Part shown: one piece after another, positions 47,788-57,105 of the stretch | How positions within the stretch are numbered: position 1 is the stretch's first letter | Layout: every line of letters begins with the position of its first letter | DNA from: Bacillus sp. es.034 | Lineage (GTDB): Bacteria; Bacillota; Bacilli; Bacillales; Bacillaceae_B | Direction: 5' to 3' | Assembly (NCBI RefSeq): GCF_002563655.1 | Contig: NZ_PDIY01000001.1 | Coordinates: 2,330,001 to 2,394,000 of the forward strand | DNA length: 64,000 nt | Made by a program: the position numbers and the translations under genes | Notes under the pieces: generated by a model | Told to the model about the DNA's origin: nothing | Databases searched by the model: none | Seen by the model: the letters and a program-made list of their open reading frames with translations, nothing else

Positions 47788-48414
47788 ATGCAGTCCTTAA
47801 TCGAAAAGTACCGAACCATCCTTGTGATCCTCGCGATTTGTGCCGTATTCCTGATTGGGTATATATTGAAAAAAGCCGGGGAGCCTCCCGTTGAAGAACC
47901 TTCCTTTACTGCAGCGGCAGAAGTGAAAGTACCTGAAAAACCTAAAGAGCCTGAAATGACGAAGAGTCCTGAAACAGTGTATGTGGACGTAAAGGGTGAG
48001 GTGGTGAATCCGGGTCTTTATGAAGTGAAGCAGGGGGACAGGCTGAAGTTCGTCATAGACAGGGCAGGTGGATTCACAAAGGATGCAGACAAAAAGCTGA
48101 TGAATCTCGCCGTCAAAGTGACGGACGAAATGATGATCTATGTGCCGAAAATCGGTGAAATGGAAACGACGCCTCAGTCACTTCCTGCCCCTGTTTCTCA
48201 AGGGGCAGAATCAGGAGAGGATAAACTGAATATCAATACAGCCTCACAGGCCGAATTCGAAACCCTTCCTGGAATAGGGCCATCTAAAGCTGCCACCTTT
48301 ATCCAATACCGTGAAGAAAATGGTCCGTTCAACTCTATTGAAGAAATCACAAACATTTCAGGAATTGGAGAAAAAACATTCGAGAAATTGAAAGAACATA
48401 TTTTTGTCCAATGA
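47788..48414 (+). CDS. comEA: competence DNA receptor ComEA
   Basis: A 208-residue membrane-anchored DNA-binding protein for transformation. N-terminal helix (ILVILAICAVFLIGYIL, ~11-27), a Pro/Lys/Glu linker, an SLBB-like oligomerisation domain (VYVDVKGEVVNPGLYEVKQGDRL, ~70-130) and a C-terminal helix-hairpin-helix pair (LPGIGPSKAATFIQYR, ISGIGEKTFEKL). The start ATG 47788 follows AGAGGTG; longer in-frame starts lack a ribosome site. Confidence 0.94.
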   Translation: MQSLIEKYRTILVILAICAVFLIGYILKKAGEPPVEEPSFTAAAEVKVPEKPKEPEMTKSPETVYVDVKGEVVNPGLYEVKQGDRLKFVIDRAGGFTKDADKKLMNLAVKVTDEMMIYVPKIGEMETTPQSLPAPVSQGAESGEDKLNINTASQAEFETLPGIGPSKAATFIQYREENGPFNSIEEITNISGIGEKTFEKLKEHIFVQ

Positions 48415-48492
48415 TTGACGAAAGGCAGGTAGTCTTTATACACTTAAACAAGCATTAAAATAAAGCTCAAAACAAGAGAAGGGTGAATGGTG

Positions 48493-49056
48493 ATGGAAAG
48501 AATTGCGTGGCATCAATATTTCATGGCTCAAAGTCAACTGCTGGCCCTCCGCAGCACGTGTACGAGACTGGCGGTCGGAGCAACCATCGTCAGGGATAAG
48601 CGGATCATAGCAGGAGGCTATAACGGCTCCATAGCCGGCGGAGATCATTGTATAGATGAAGGGTGCTATGTCATTGACAATCACTGTGTGAGGACCATCC
48701 ACGCAGAAATGAATGCACTCCTGCAATGTTCAAAGTTCGGGGTAGGAACAGAGAATGCGGACATATATGTCACGCACTTTCCTTGCCTACAATGCTGTAA
48801 GGCGCTTATACAGGCGGGTATCAAAACAGTTTACTATGCAAAAGATTATAAAAATCATCCATACGCCATCGAGCTGTTCGAAAAGGCAGGCGTCCATGTG
48901 GAAAAAGTGCCTTTCCAGGAAAGCAGCATCGATGTGAAACACAAGGAAAAAGCAACGCTCATGATCCAGTTGATAGAAGATCTGAGGCAGCAGGGAGTTG
49001 CCGAGGAGAAGATTCACTATTATGAGCATGAATACATAAAACTTTTTAATGAGTAA
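48493..49056 (+). CDS. comEB: deoxycytidylate deaminase ComEB
   Basis: A 187-residue zinc deaminase turning dCMP into dUMP. Zinc and catalytic residues are in CVRTIHAEMNALLQC and YVTHFPCLQCCKAL; an extra Cys/His set GDHCIDEGCYVIDNHC is typical. Lies in the comE operon although not needed for DNA uptake. ATG 48493 preferred over 48487 because of ribosome-site spacing; overlaps comEC by eight bases. Confidence 0.94.
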   Translation: MERIAWHQYFMAQSQLLALRSTCTRLAVGATIVRDKRIIAGGYNGSIAGGDHCIDEGCYVIDNHCVRTIHAEMNALLQCSKFGVGTENADIYVTHFPCLQCCKALIQAGIKTVYYAKDYKNHPYAIELFEKAGVHVEKVPFQESSIDVKHKEKATLMIQLIEDLRQQGVAEEKIHYYEHEYIKLFNE

Positions 49057-51325
49057 GGGCTTATGCGTTTATTTGGCGTTGTCGGTTCTATCGGGGACAT
49101 TGCTGGCACTTCAATTCCTTTGGGGTGCTGTCGTCCTTGTTCTCCTCATCCTTTCCCTTTTCCTCAGAAAAATGCCCCGACCCTTCCTTTTCGTTTCATT
49201 TCTCCTGGTGATCGTTTCTTTCTTTCACTCCTTTTTACACGAGAAAAACCAGAAATCAGATATTCCCCCTCAGTCTGAACCGTCCACTCATCAAGTATTT
49301 ATAGATGATATCCCCACCATTGACGGAAGCACCTTTGTTTCATTTGCAAAAGTAGAAAATGAGAAAATCCTGATTCGTTATTATTTTGATAACGAAGAGG
49401 AAAAAAGGCAGTTTGCAAAAGTGAATCCAGGATTTGTTTGCAATGTAAAAGGACAGCTGGCAGAACCTAAGCCGGGGAAAAATCCAAATTCATTCAATTA
49501 TAAGGACTATCTGTACCATCAAGGGGTTTATTGGATCCTAGAGGTACAGCAATTTGAGGGATGTGTGGATCGAAGCATCTGGAAACATACTCTTACAAAG
49601 CTTAGATTTCAAGGATTAAAAAGAATTGAACGGGAGTTTCCCTCTTCAACGGTTGGTATCACTCAGGCATTACTGTTCGGGGAGACGGAGATGATTAGAG
49701 AGGATACCATGAAGGCATTCAGGGAGCTCGGTGTTGTTCATCTCCTTGCCATCTCAGGTCTTCATGTGGGACTTTTGTTTGCGGTGCTTCATTATTTGTT
49801 GTTAAGGATGGGTCTGACGAGGGAAGCGGCATCATGGACAGGGATTATGCTCCTTCTATGCTATATCGTATTGACCGGCGGCTCCCCTTCTGTTGTACGT
49901 GCATCCTTCATGCTGATCATCCTCATCCTCGGCAAAAAGACCTCCTGGAATATCGGTGTAATCGATAGTCTGGCCACAGTGTTCCTTCTCATCGTCTTAT
50001 ACGAACCTTTCTCTGTTTACAATGTGGGCTTTCAGCTCTCATTCGCCGTCAGTTTTTCACTGGTACTTTCTTCCTGGACTATTTTACAGTCGTCTTCTTC
50101 CTTCAAACAAATGGTCACCGTCACGATGGTGGCCCAATTATCTTCCATCCCCTTCGTGATCTATCATTTCTATGAGTTCTCTTTGATCGGTTTTCTGACA
50201 AATCTCCTTTATGTCCCGCTTTTTTCCATTATCATCCTTCCGATGGCCATCCTCACCTATCTTTTCATTTCAGTCTTATCGGCTGGGTGGGCCATGATCC
50301 CTTATCAAATTCTGCTGGAAGGAATTCAAGCGTTATCCTCTGTCGTTGCTTCCTTTCCATTCAGCACCCTGGTAATGGGAAAGCCGAATGTTGTTCTTCT
50401 CGTGGGGTATCTCATTCTAATTTATTTTGCATTCGTTGGGATGGAGAGGAGAAAATACCTTTCCATGGGTTTGCTTTTTCTTTTCTTCATCTTTCATTTA
50501 CTCTTGAACAGGTACCATCCCTATGGAGAAATTGTCTTCATTGATGTAGGGCAGGGAGATGCAACTCTGATTGATCTTCCGTACAACCGGGGAACATATT
50601 TGATTGATGCAGGAGGGGAGATGACGTTCCCGAAAGAAAATTGGCAGGAGAAAAAGAACCGTTTTTCTGTAGGGGAGGACATTGTGGTGCCTTTTCTAAA
50701 AAGCAAAGGGATCACGTCCATCGATGCCTTGATTTTAACTCATGGAGATCTTGATCATATAGGAGGTGCAGAAGCGGTATTAAACGAAATGAAGGTCGGA
50801 GAAATATTGATCAGTCCCGGCAGCGGGGAGAAGGGGGAGGTGGACCGGATTCTCAAAATGGCTCAGGAAAAAGGGATATCGGTCAAAGAAGTAATGTATC
50901 CGGATAGCTGGCGTGGAGACCGTAATGGGCTCCATATCGTATCCCCCCTTGATGAAGAGTATGAAGGAAACAATGACTCCATTGTTCTATACGGTGAAAT
51001 CGGCTCAAAGAAATGGCTGTTTACAGGTGATCTTGAGAAGGAAGGGGAAAGAGCATTCGTTGCAGCATTCGATCTGCCTGTGGATGTGTTGAAAGTCGGT
51101 CATCACGGCAGCAACACGAGTACATCGGAAGCGTTCCTCGATGAAACGAACCCGAACGTCGCAGTGATCTCTGCGGGAGAAACCAATCGCTTCGGACACC
51201 CCCACCCTGAAGTGGTGGAGCGATTAAAGGAAAGGGGACTGACGATTTACAGTACGGCTGTGAACGGGGCGATCACCTATCGTTTTTGGGATAAAAAAGG
51301 AACGTTTTCAGCCCACCTGCCATAG
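49049..51325 (+). CDS. comEC: competence DNA-uptake channel protein ComEC
   Basis: A 758-residue polytopic protein. It has N-terminal helices and an OB-fold loop, the Competence domain (~220-480, HLLAISGLHVGLLFA), and a C-terminal metallo-beta-lactamase-like domain with LTHGDLDHIGGAE (~569-581) and GHHGSNTSTSE (~680-690). It forms the channel for single-stranded DNA entry and probably degrades the other strand. The frame is intact, so the gene looks functional. It starts inside comEB. Confidence 0.95.
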   Translation: MSKGLCVYLALSVLSGTLLALQFLWGAVVLVLLILSLFLRKMPRPFLFVSFLLVIVSFFHSFLHEKNQKSDIPPQSEPSTHQVFIDDIPTIDGSTFVSFAKVENEKILIRYYFDNEEEKRQFAKVNPGFVCNVKGQLAEPKPGKNPNSFNYKDYLYHQGVYWILEVQQFEGCVDRSIWKHTLTKLRFQGLKRIEREFPSSTVGITQALLFGETEMIREDTMKAFRELGVVHLLAISGLHVGLLFAVLHYLLLRMGLTREAASWTGIMLLLCYIVLTGGSPSVVRASFMLIILILGKKTSWNIGVIDSLATVFLLIVLYEPFSVYNVGFQLSFAVSFSLVLSSWTILQSSSSFKQMVTVTMVAQLSSIPFVIYHFYEFSLIGFLTNLLYVPLFSIIILPMAILTYLFISVLSAGWAMIPYQILLEGIQALSSVVASFPFSTLVMGKPNVVLLVGYLILIYFAFVGMERRKYLSMGLLFLFFIFHLLLNRYHPYGEIVFIDVGQGDATLIDLPYNRGTYLIDAGGEMTFPKENWQEKKNRFSVGEDIVVPFLKSKGITSIDALILTHGDLDHIGGAEAVLNEMKVGEILISPGSGEKGEVDRILKMAQEKGISVKEVMYPDSWRGDRNGLHIVSPLDEEYEGNNDSIVLYGEIGSKKWLFTGDLEKEGERAFVAAFDLPVDVLKVGHHGSNTSTSEAFLDETNPNVAVISAGETNRFGHPHPEVVERLKERGLTIYSTAVNGAITYRFWDKKGTFSAHLP

Positions 51326-51477
51326 GATGTAGAACAAAACAAATGAGGTGCTAATGAAAAAGGGGCAGACCCATCGAGGAAGAATCAGGCGCCTTCAACC
51401 CATCTTTATGATACAGATAGCACCATATATGGAAATTGAAGTAACCGGAATCTTTCAGGCCTGCCTCCTATTTTTCA

Positions 51478-51612
51478 TTAAGAGCCAATCATTTTGATAA
51501 CTGTTGCAATAATGAACATTACGGCAAAGAAACCAAAAGAAACACCGAAGCCGACGCCAGAATCTACCGCATCATTTCGTTTTGATTGTACATTCTTTTC
51601 AAATTGGTTCAC
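51478..51612 (-). CDS. yqzM: small membrane protein YqzM
   Basis: A 44-residue protein with one membrane helix (FGVSFGFFAVMFIIATVIKM), starting at GTG 51612 with AGGAGGGG upstream. Length and position (opposite strand between comEC and holA) match YqzM of B. subtilis. The function is unknown. Confidence 0.85.
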   Translation of the reverse strand: MNQFEKNVQSKRNDAVDSGVGFGVSFGFFAVMFIIATVIKMIGS

Positions 51613-51699
51613 AACTACCCCTCCTATTTCTATTCTAGTATAGAACAACGCTACTGAAAAATCTATACTTCCCTTTACTTTTTCCTTTACTGACAAGAG

Positions 51700-51890
51700 T
51701 TGTCACCCATAACTTTGAGAGCCTGTGGTGACACTAATCAATACAAAGGAAATACCGCTTGACGGATAAGGTTCCTAGGTCTTATCCGTTAGCGTTAATA
51801 TAGATATAGGGGGTGTCCTATAGAGGGATGTCCCCTTTACCCCTTGCCAAAACCAGAAAGCTTTTTTACCATAGAGTAGAGAAAAGACTT
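51700..51890 (+). other. holA upstream region with two inverted repeats
   Basis: ACGGATAAG and CTTATCCGT (about 51764-51790) form a perfect 9-bp hairpin without a T-run. A second pair, GGGGTGTCC / TGTCCCC, follows near 51811-51837. They sit in the leader of holA and are not explained by any gene. Confidence 0.45.
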
Positions 51891-51906
51891 AATGGAGAGT
51901 GCTGAC

Positions 51907-52935
51907 TTGGTTATCGATACATGGAAAAAAATAGAGAAATCTCAATTTGCGGCTGTATATTTAGTTTACGGAAATGAGTCATTTATTATTAATGAAACGA
52001 AACAAAGAATTGTCTCAAGGGCCATTTCAGAAGAGGAAATGGATTTTAATTTTTCAAGCTATGATCTGGAGGAAACACCGGTGGAAGTAGCGATAGAAGA
52101 CGCGGAAACCTTTCCGTTCATGGGAGAAAGACGAGTCGTCGTCATCCAAAACCCCGTTTTTTTGACGGCTGAAAAAACAAAAGAAAAAGTAGAACATAAC
52201 ATCAAGCGTTTTGAACAATACATACAATCACCTGCACCGTACACGATCCTTGTCATCACGGCGAATTATGAAAAACTGGACGAGCGTAAAAAAATCACCA
52301 AGAGCTTAAAAAAGAGTGCAGAAATTGTCGAAGCCAAAAAGTTGAATGAGCATGAATTGAAATCCTGGGTAAGGGAACGTGCTGCCAGGAATAGTGTTCA
52401 GATCGATGAGGAAGCCGTCGAATTACTGCTGTCATTAGCGGGCACAAATCTGATGATGCTCACTCAGGAATTGGATAAGCTTTCTTTATATGCAAGTGAT
52501 ACGAACCGGATCGATGTGGAAGTCGTTGAGAGGTTAACGGCAAGGTCGTTGGAACAAAATATTTTCACGTTAGTGGACAAAGTTGTGCACAGAAGGATCG
52601 ATGAAGCTTTAAGGATCTATTACGATCTGCTCAAGCAAAATGAAGAACCGCTCAAAATCCTGGCAATACTCGCTGGTCAGTTCCGCCTCATATACGGCAC
52701 AAAGGAGCTTTCACGCAGAGGCTACGGCCAACAAAAGATTGCCACGACCTTAAAAGTGCATCCGTTCAGGGTAAAACTCGCAGCCGGACAGGCAAAGCAT
52801 TTCAATGATAAGCAGCTGGCCCATATCATCGATACCCTTTCACAAGGGGATTATGAAATCAAATCAGGAAAGATTAAGAAAGAACTGATGATTGAAATGT
52901 TCCTGTTTAAACTTCATGATCAAAGTTTTACATAA
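51907..52935 (+). CDS. holA: DNA polymerase III delta subunit
   Basis: The clamp-loader delta subunit (YqeN) that opens the sliding clamp. At 342 residues it is normal. VYLVYGNESFIINET (N-terminal AAA+-like domain), DAETFPFMGERRVVVI and RSLEQNIFTLVDKVVHRR are conserved. The start chosen is TTG 51907, with GGAGAG seven bases upstream; the ATG at 51892 overlaps that site and has none of its own. A terminator shared with rpsT follows. Confidence 0.94.
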   Translation: MVIDTWKKIEKSQFAAVYLVYGNESFIINETKQRIVSRAISEEEMDFNFSSYDLEETPVEVAIEDAETFPFMGERRVVVIQNPVFLTAEKTKEKVEHNIKRFEQYIQSPAPYTILVITANYEKLDERKKITKSLKKSAEIVEAKKLNEHELKSWVRERAARNSVQIDEEAVELLLSLAGTNLMMLTQELDKLSLYASDTNRIDVEVVERLTARSLEQNIFTLVDKVVHRRIDEALRIYYDLLKQNEEPLKILAILAGQFRLIYGTKELSRRGYGQQKIATTLKVHPFRVKLAAGQAKHFNDKQLAHIIDTLSQGDYEIKSGKIKKELMIEMFLFKLHDQSFT

Positions 52936-52971
52936 AAAAACCACCGGACCAATTGGTTCGGTGGTTTTTTT
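52934..52971. terminator. bidirectional terminator holA / rpsT
   Basis: Arms AAAAAAACCACCGGACC and GGTTCGGTGGTTTTTTT (one G·T) around AATT. Confidence 0.9.
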
Positions 52972-52974
52972 CAA

Positions 52975-53226
52975 TTAGTTCGCTTTTTTCATTAGGCGAG
53001 ACTTTTGACGATCTGCAGCGTTTTTGTGGATAAGACCTTTTTGAGCTGCTTTGTCTAATTGACGTACCGCTTCAGTTACTAGATCTTTCGCATTATCAGC
53101 GCTGTTAGTCGCTGCTGCTTCTGCTTTCTTGATCGCAGTACGCATAGTAGATTTTACTGCAGCGTTTTGAGCGTTACGCTCGTTGCTTGTTTTTACGCGT
53201 TTGATAGCTGATTTGATATTTGGCAT
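52975..53226 (-). CDS. rpsT: 30S ribosomal protein S20
   Basis: An 83-residue, Lys/Ala-rich, all-helical primary 16S rRNA-binding protein ([35 protein letters not shown]). GGAGGTGACAGG precedes ATG 53226. Divergent from gpr and convergent with holA, the standard Bacillus arrangement. Confidence 0.97.
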   Translation of the reverse strand: MPNIKSAIKRVKTSNERNAQNAAVKSTMRTAIKKAEAAATNSADNAKDLVTEAVRQLDKAAQKGLIHKNAADRQKSRLMKKAN

Positions 53227-53358
53227 TCCTGTCACCTCCTATAAAAGGATCGAGATTCTATGTGACTCGATTTAAATTCCTAAACAATAAGAACAAATGA
53301 TATTTTATCAAACGGACAGTGATATTGCAATACTATGGAGAGAAATTAAACAAGTGAA

Positions 53359-53388
53359 TGAACACCTACTAAAAAGGTAAACATAAAA
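53359..53388 (+). promoter_or_regulatory. candidate sigma-F/G promoter of gpr
   Basis: TGAACA (53359-53364), a 17-base spacer and CATAAAA (53382-53388) resemble the forespore consensus (GnATR, CATnnTA). The expected class for gpr, but the match is partial. Confidence 0.35.
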
Positions 53389-53428
53389 AAATACTGGATA
53401 ATATCCCAAGCCTGGAGGTAGAGTCACT

Positions 53429-54538
53429 ATGAAAAAAGAAGAAATCGATCTTAGTAAATATTGCGTGCGTACCGATCTTGCCGTGGAAGCAAGGGAAATG
53501 GTCGTCAGTGATAAAGCGGAGGATACGTCATCCATTAAGGGTGTCATGATTAAAGAAAAAGAAGAAGATGGAGTGAAGGTTTCCCTGGTAACGGTCACGC
53601 CTGAAGGGGAAGAAAAAATCGGTAAGAAACCGGGCAACTATCTGACCATCGAAGCTCATGGTATCCGTGAAGAAAATACAGAGCTCCAACAGAAGGTCGA
53701 AAATATATTCGCCAATGAATTCAATCAATTCCTGATCAATAATAAAATCAGTAAAAATGCAAGCTGTTTGATCGTCGGCCTCGGAAACTGGAATGTGACC
53801 CCGGATTCATTGGGGCCAAGGGTATGTGAAGACATCATCGTGACGAGACATCTATTCGAACTGCAGCCGGAGTCGGTGGAAGAAGGGTATCGACCGGTCA
53901 GTGCCCTCGTTCCGGGTGTCATGGGACTGACCGGGATTGAAACGAGCGATATCATTTTCGGCGTGGTGGAGAAATCCAAGCCCGACTTTATCATCGCCAT
54001 CGACGCCCTGGCTTCCCGGTCGATCGAACGCGTCAATGCGACGATCCAGATTTCAGATACCGGAATCCATCCGGGGTCCGGGGTGGGGAATAAACGAAAA
54101 GGGCTGGATCAGGAAACGCTGGGTGTTCCCGTCATTGCCATCGGTGTTCCCACCGTGTTGGATGCCGTGACGATCGTCAGTGATACAGTGGATTTTCTCT
54201 TGAAACATTTTGGAAAAGAAATGAGAGAAGGCGATCGTCCATCAAGATCCCTTGCGCCTGCAGGATTAAGCTTCGGTGAGAGAAGGAAATTGACGGAGGA
54301 AGATCTCCCGGAAGAACAGCATCGCCAGACATTTATGGGGATCGTCGGGACCCTTGAAGATCAGGAAAAACGAAAACTGATTCATGAAGTCCTGTCTCCG
54401 CTCGGCCATAACCTGATGGTCACACCGAAAGAAGTGGATGTGTTTATGGAGGACATGGCGAACCTCATCGCAAGCGGACTCAATGCGGCGCTCCATGACT
54501 CGGTGAATCAGGCAAATACGGGGTATCAGACAAGATAA
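53429..54538 (+). CDS. gpr: germination protease GPR
   Basis: An aspartic protease of the A25 family that degrades small acid-soluble spore proteins at germination. It is made as a zymogen; the N-terminal pro-region (~15 residues, [21 protein letters not shown]) carries the known autoprocessing-site context. [16 protein letters not shown] and [22 protein letters not shown] are characteristic. 369 residues. TGGAGG lies before ATG 53429. Confidence 0.95.
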   Translation: MKKEEIDLSKYCVRTDLAVEAREMVVSDKAEDTSSIKGVMIKEKEEDGVKVSLVTVTPEGEEKIGKKPGNYLTIEAHGIREENTELQQKVENIFANEFNQFLINNKISKNASCLIVGLGNWNVTPDSLGPRVCEDIIVTRHLFELQPESVEEGYRPVSALVPGVMGLTGIETSDIIFGVVEKSKPDFIIAIDALASRSIERVNATIQISDTGIHPGSGVGNKRKGLDQETLGVPVIAIGVPTVLDAVTIVSDTVDFLLKHFGKEMREGDRPSRSLAPAGLSFGERRKLTEEDLPEEQHRQTFMGIVGTLEDQEKRKLIHEVLSPLGHNLMVTPKEVDVFMEDMANLIASGLNAALHDSVNQANTGYQTR

Positions 54539-54553
54539 ATGGATTGGGATGAT

Positions 54554-54593
54554 AACGCCTCAAGGGGAAATGTGGACCTCGAGGCGTTTTTTT
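54554..54593 (+). terminator. gpr terminator
   Basis: Arms AACGCCTC and GAGGCGTT, then TTTTT. Confidence 0.8.
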
Positions 54594-54775
54594 ATGAGAA
54601 AACCTTTCCTCTTTCTCGTAAAAATCCAACCGAGTGCACCTTTCCATCACGAAAAATACTAGACTCCACCGTTTAACTTTCCACCAATCATCTCATAATG
54701 ACTACTACATAGAGTTCTACTATCTCTATCATTGTCATAGGTTGTACTAGAGTAGAGAAAAGAAAGGGTGGGAGA

Positions 54776-55984
54776 ATGAGATCATACAAAGACTCTAACT
54801 ATGTCATTGCCATTCAAATGTCTACGATACTGAAAGGGACGCTGATCTTCATTGCAGGATTGCTCTCGGTATTTTCGATGGTCGGCATCCTCACTTCCTT
54901 CAACCCTGAATATAGAATAACGTCTAATTCGTTGAATCAAGCGGCTTCCAGTGTGAAGGGTGAAACATTATATAAAATCTTGGCCCTGGAAAACCGGTCT
55001 TTCAATCAAATATTGACAGAAGAGGAACAGGCCCTCCCAAGCTTGTCATCCATCTTCTTTCAGGTGGCCACCAACGTAAGTTTCGAAGATCCCCGGAGCT
55101 TTCTCGGTCGCGAACTGCCTGGTTTCTCGATTTTCGACGGGGAAATTCTGGTGGCAGGGGAAGGGACGGACTTTACGAATATGCCGATTGAATCGGTCCC
55201 CCCACCCGAAGCCCTGGAATCTGAAAATGAAGCGCCACTCAAAAATGTCGGGGATCTGAAAGAAACCAATCAAAAGGCCGGGGATGTAGCGCCGCCATTA
55301 TCCACAGGAAATAAAAAGACGGTCCTACTTTACTTCACCCATACGAGGGAATCCTATCTTCCTTATCTGAAGGGAGTGACCAATCCGGATTCCGCCATGC
55401 ACTCGAAGATCAATGTCACCAGGGTGGGTGAAATGGTAAAGACGGGATTGGAGGACGAGGGGGTAGGAACAAGCATCGATAAAACCGATGTGATCCAAAA
55501 CTTGAACCATAAGGGACTTGACTACTGGGCAGCTTATCAGGAGTCGCGGCCGCTGGTGCAGGCAGCCATGACCAGCAATAAAGATTTGTTGTATATGGTG
55601 GATATTCACCGTGATTCACAGAGAAGAGACATGACGACTGTGACGATAGAGGGCAAACCCTATGCAAAGCTTGCATTTGTTGTAGGGGAAGAGCATCCGA
55701 ACTATGAACAGAACCTTAAGCTGGCAACCGAACTTCATAAGCGTTTGGAATCAAAATATAAAGGTATTTCACGTGGAGTCATTGCGAAAAAGGGCAGTGG
55801 CACGAACGGTAAATTCAATCAGGATCTTTCAGGAAACGCCATGCTCCTTGAATTCGGAGGGGTGGATAATACATTTGAGGAACTGGAGAGGACGGCAGAG
55901 GCTTTCGCTGATGTATTCGCTGAGTATTATTGGCAGGCAGAAAAGGTGGATGGTTCCCTCACGACGCCTGCTGTAAGACAGTAA
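54776..55984 (+). CDS. spoIIP: stage II sporulation protein P
   Basis: A 402-residue membrane-anchored amidase/endopeptidase of the SpoIID-SpoIIM-SpoIIP engulfment machine. N-terminal helix (ILKGTLIFIAGLLSVFSMVGIL), a variable region, then the catalytic domain (~185-395) with LYFTHTRESYLPYL (zinc His), YMVDIHRDSQRR and the Glu in NAMLLEFGGVDNT. A sigma-E promoter is expected; I could not place one confidently. Confidence 0.95.
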   Translation: MRSYKDSNYVIAIQMSTILKGTLIFIAGLLSVFSMVGILTSFNPEYRITSNSLNQAASSVKGETLYKILALENRSFNQILTEEEQALPSLSSIFFQVATNVSFEDPRSFLGRELPGFSIFDGEILVAGEGTDFTNMPIESVPPPEALESENEAPLKNVGDLKETNQKAGDVAPPLSTGNKKTVLLYFTHTRESYLPYLKGVTNPDSAMHSKINVTRVGEMVKTGLEDEGVGTSIDKTDVIQNLNHKGLDYWAAYQESRPLVQAAMTSNKDLLYMVDIHRDSQRRDMTTVTIEGKPYAKLAFVVGEEHPNYEQNLKLATELHKRLESKYKGISRGVIAKKGSGTNGKFNQDLSGNAMLLEFGGVDNTFEELERTAEAFADVFAEYYWQAEKVDGSLTTPAVRQ

Positions 55985-56002
55985 TGAAAAGGATGGATGA
56001 AC

Positions 56003-56338
56003 ATGACGAAATTCTTTTTTAAATGTGCATTTCTCATAACGGCATTATTTATCGGAGTCCTGATCGGGATGCAATATGCCAATCAAGGAATCGTGGATAT
56101 GAAGGGACATGAACAGCAGAACTTCACCTCTCCTGTCGGTGTTAACCAGAATATGGAAGGGGATGTCAAGGCATCGTTCCTCGGGAATGAGATAGATTCC
56201 AAAACCCTTACTGAAAAGAAAGAAAAGCTGGAAGAAATGAAATCCTTTAACGTATTCTCTTCCATCGGAAAAGTCATAGCCAATACCATCGAAAGCATCA
56301 CCAACAAAATAGTCGATGTAATTGCTTCCCTCATTTAA
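56003..56338 (+). CDS. yqxA: YqxA family protein (DUF3679)
   Basis: A 111-residue protein with one N-terminal membrane helix (FFFKCAFLITALFIGVLIGMQYA) and a polar domain, as in YqxA, which follows spoIIP in B. subtilis. The start ATG 56003 follows AAGGATGG; 55997 in frame is weaker. Probably co-transcribed with spoIIP (18-base gap). The function is unknown. Confidence 0.85.
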   Translation: MTKFFFKCAFLITALFIGVLIGMQYANQGIVDMKGHEQQNFTSPVGVNQNMEGDVKASFLGNEIDSKTLTEKKEKLEEMKSFNVFSSIGKVIANTIESITNKIVDVIASLI

Positions 56339-56344
56339 ATGTAT

Positions 56345-56983
56345 AGAGGCTGAGACAGAAGTGTTTAGTTAAAAGAAAATCCGAACGATCATTCGAAATT
56401 CATTTTTTGAATTCGAAGTCGTTCGGATTTATCATTTAGCTGTTTACATACCTTTTGATGTAGTGAGTAGTGGTTGATTTCCGCGGGGCTGGCGGTGAGC
56501 CTCCTCGGCTGTGCAACTCATGCCTGAGGGGTCTCACCTGTCCAGCGATTCCCGCAGGAGTCGAGCACCTTCCGCTCCAATCAACTTTCAAAGCTTAAAC
56601 GTTTTACTATAACATTGTAATGTGGAGATTGTTACACCATTGGGTACATAAACTCTTATTCAGTCAGTTGCAGGGATCGAACATTCGATAACTATAGTCT
56701 TAGTATAGAAAAATCATGGTGAAATGGGCCTTTTTATTCTTGCCAAAGCATATACACCGTATTAAACAGGATCTAGCTTTTGATTGGAGTGCAAGACGTA
56801 GACTCCTACGGGAAAAGCGGAATAGGTAAGACCCCGCAGGAGTGTCATGACGAGGAGGCTTGCCTTCCGCCCGAGGAAAGCGAAGTCTTGCACGGAAATC
56901 AAAAGCGGTGTAACGAGTGATCCCAACTAATTTTTTGATTCTTCGCCTTTAGAGCAAATAGATTTAGATATGTCCCAACCTCT
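56345..56983. repeat. composite repeat element with imperfect terminal inverted repeats
   Basis: A gene-free 639-base segment bounded by AGAGGCTGAGACA (56345-56357) and TGTCCCAACCTCT (56971-56983), inverted complements at 11 of 13 positions. It contains (a) a hairpin with perfect 12-bp arms AAATCCGAACGA / TCGTTCGGATTT (56378-56430); (b) unit A, 56473-56585, bounded by GTTGATT / AATCAAC; (c) unit B, 56776-56906, bounded by GCTTTTGATT / AATCAAAAGC. Units A (read on the minus strand) and B (plus) share TTGATTGGAG, GACTCCT-CGGGAA, AGACCCC, CGAGGAGGCT and CGGAAATCAA, so they are diverged inverted copies of a dispersed Bacillaceae repeat. No transposase frame exists. Confidence 0.75.
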
Positions 56984-57031
56984 TGTAAATACAAGGAAAT
57001 CGGTCAATTCCCGATGGCCTTTTAGTTTACA

Positions 57032-57060
57032 TTGAATAATGTATAGTCTACTGCTATAAT
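57032..57060 (+). promoter_or_regulatory. sigma-A promoter of lepA
   Basis: TTGAAT (57032-57037), 17 bases, TATAAT (57055-57060), with an extended -10 TG (TGCTATAAT). Starts about 40 bases before lepA. Confidence 0.8.
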
Positions 57061-57105
57061 TCAAAATAGTGTACATGTGTGGAAATAACAGGAGTTGAAC
57101 GAATA

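Noticed and set aside
51354-51497. 47-codon ORF after comEC with GAGGTG ribosome site
   Set aside because: Its first and last parts are the arms of an inverted repeat (ATGAAAAAGGGGCAG versus CTGCC…TTTTTCAT) that looks like a terminator between comEC and yqzM, and the 3' end runs antisense to yqzM. The product has no recognisable composition bias or helix.
54700-54775. sigma-E promoter of spoIIP
   Set aside because: Several CATA-like strings occur near 54738, but none has a convincing -35 at the right distance, so no feature was called.
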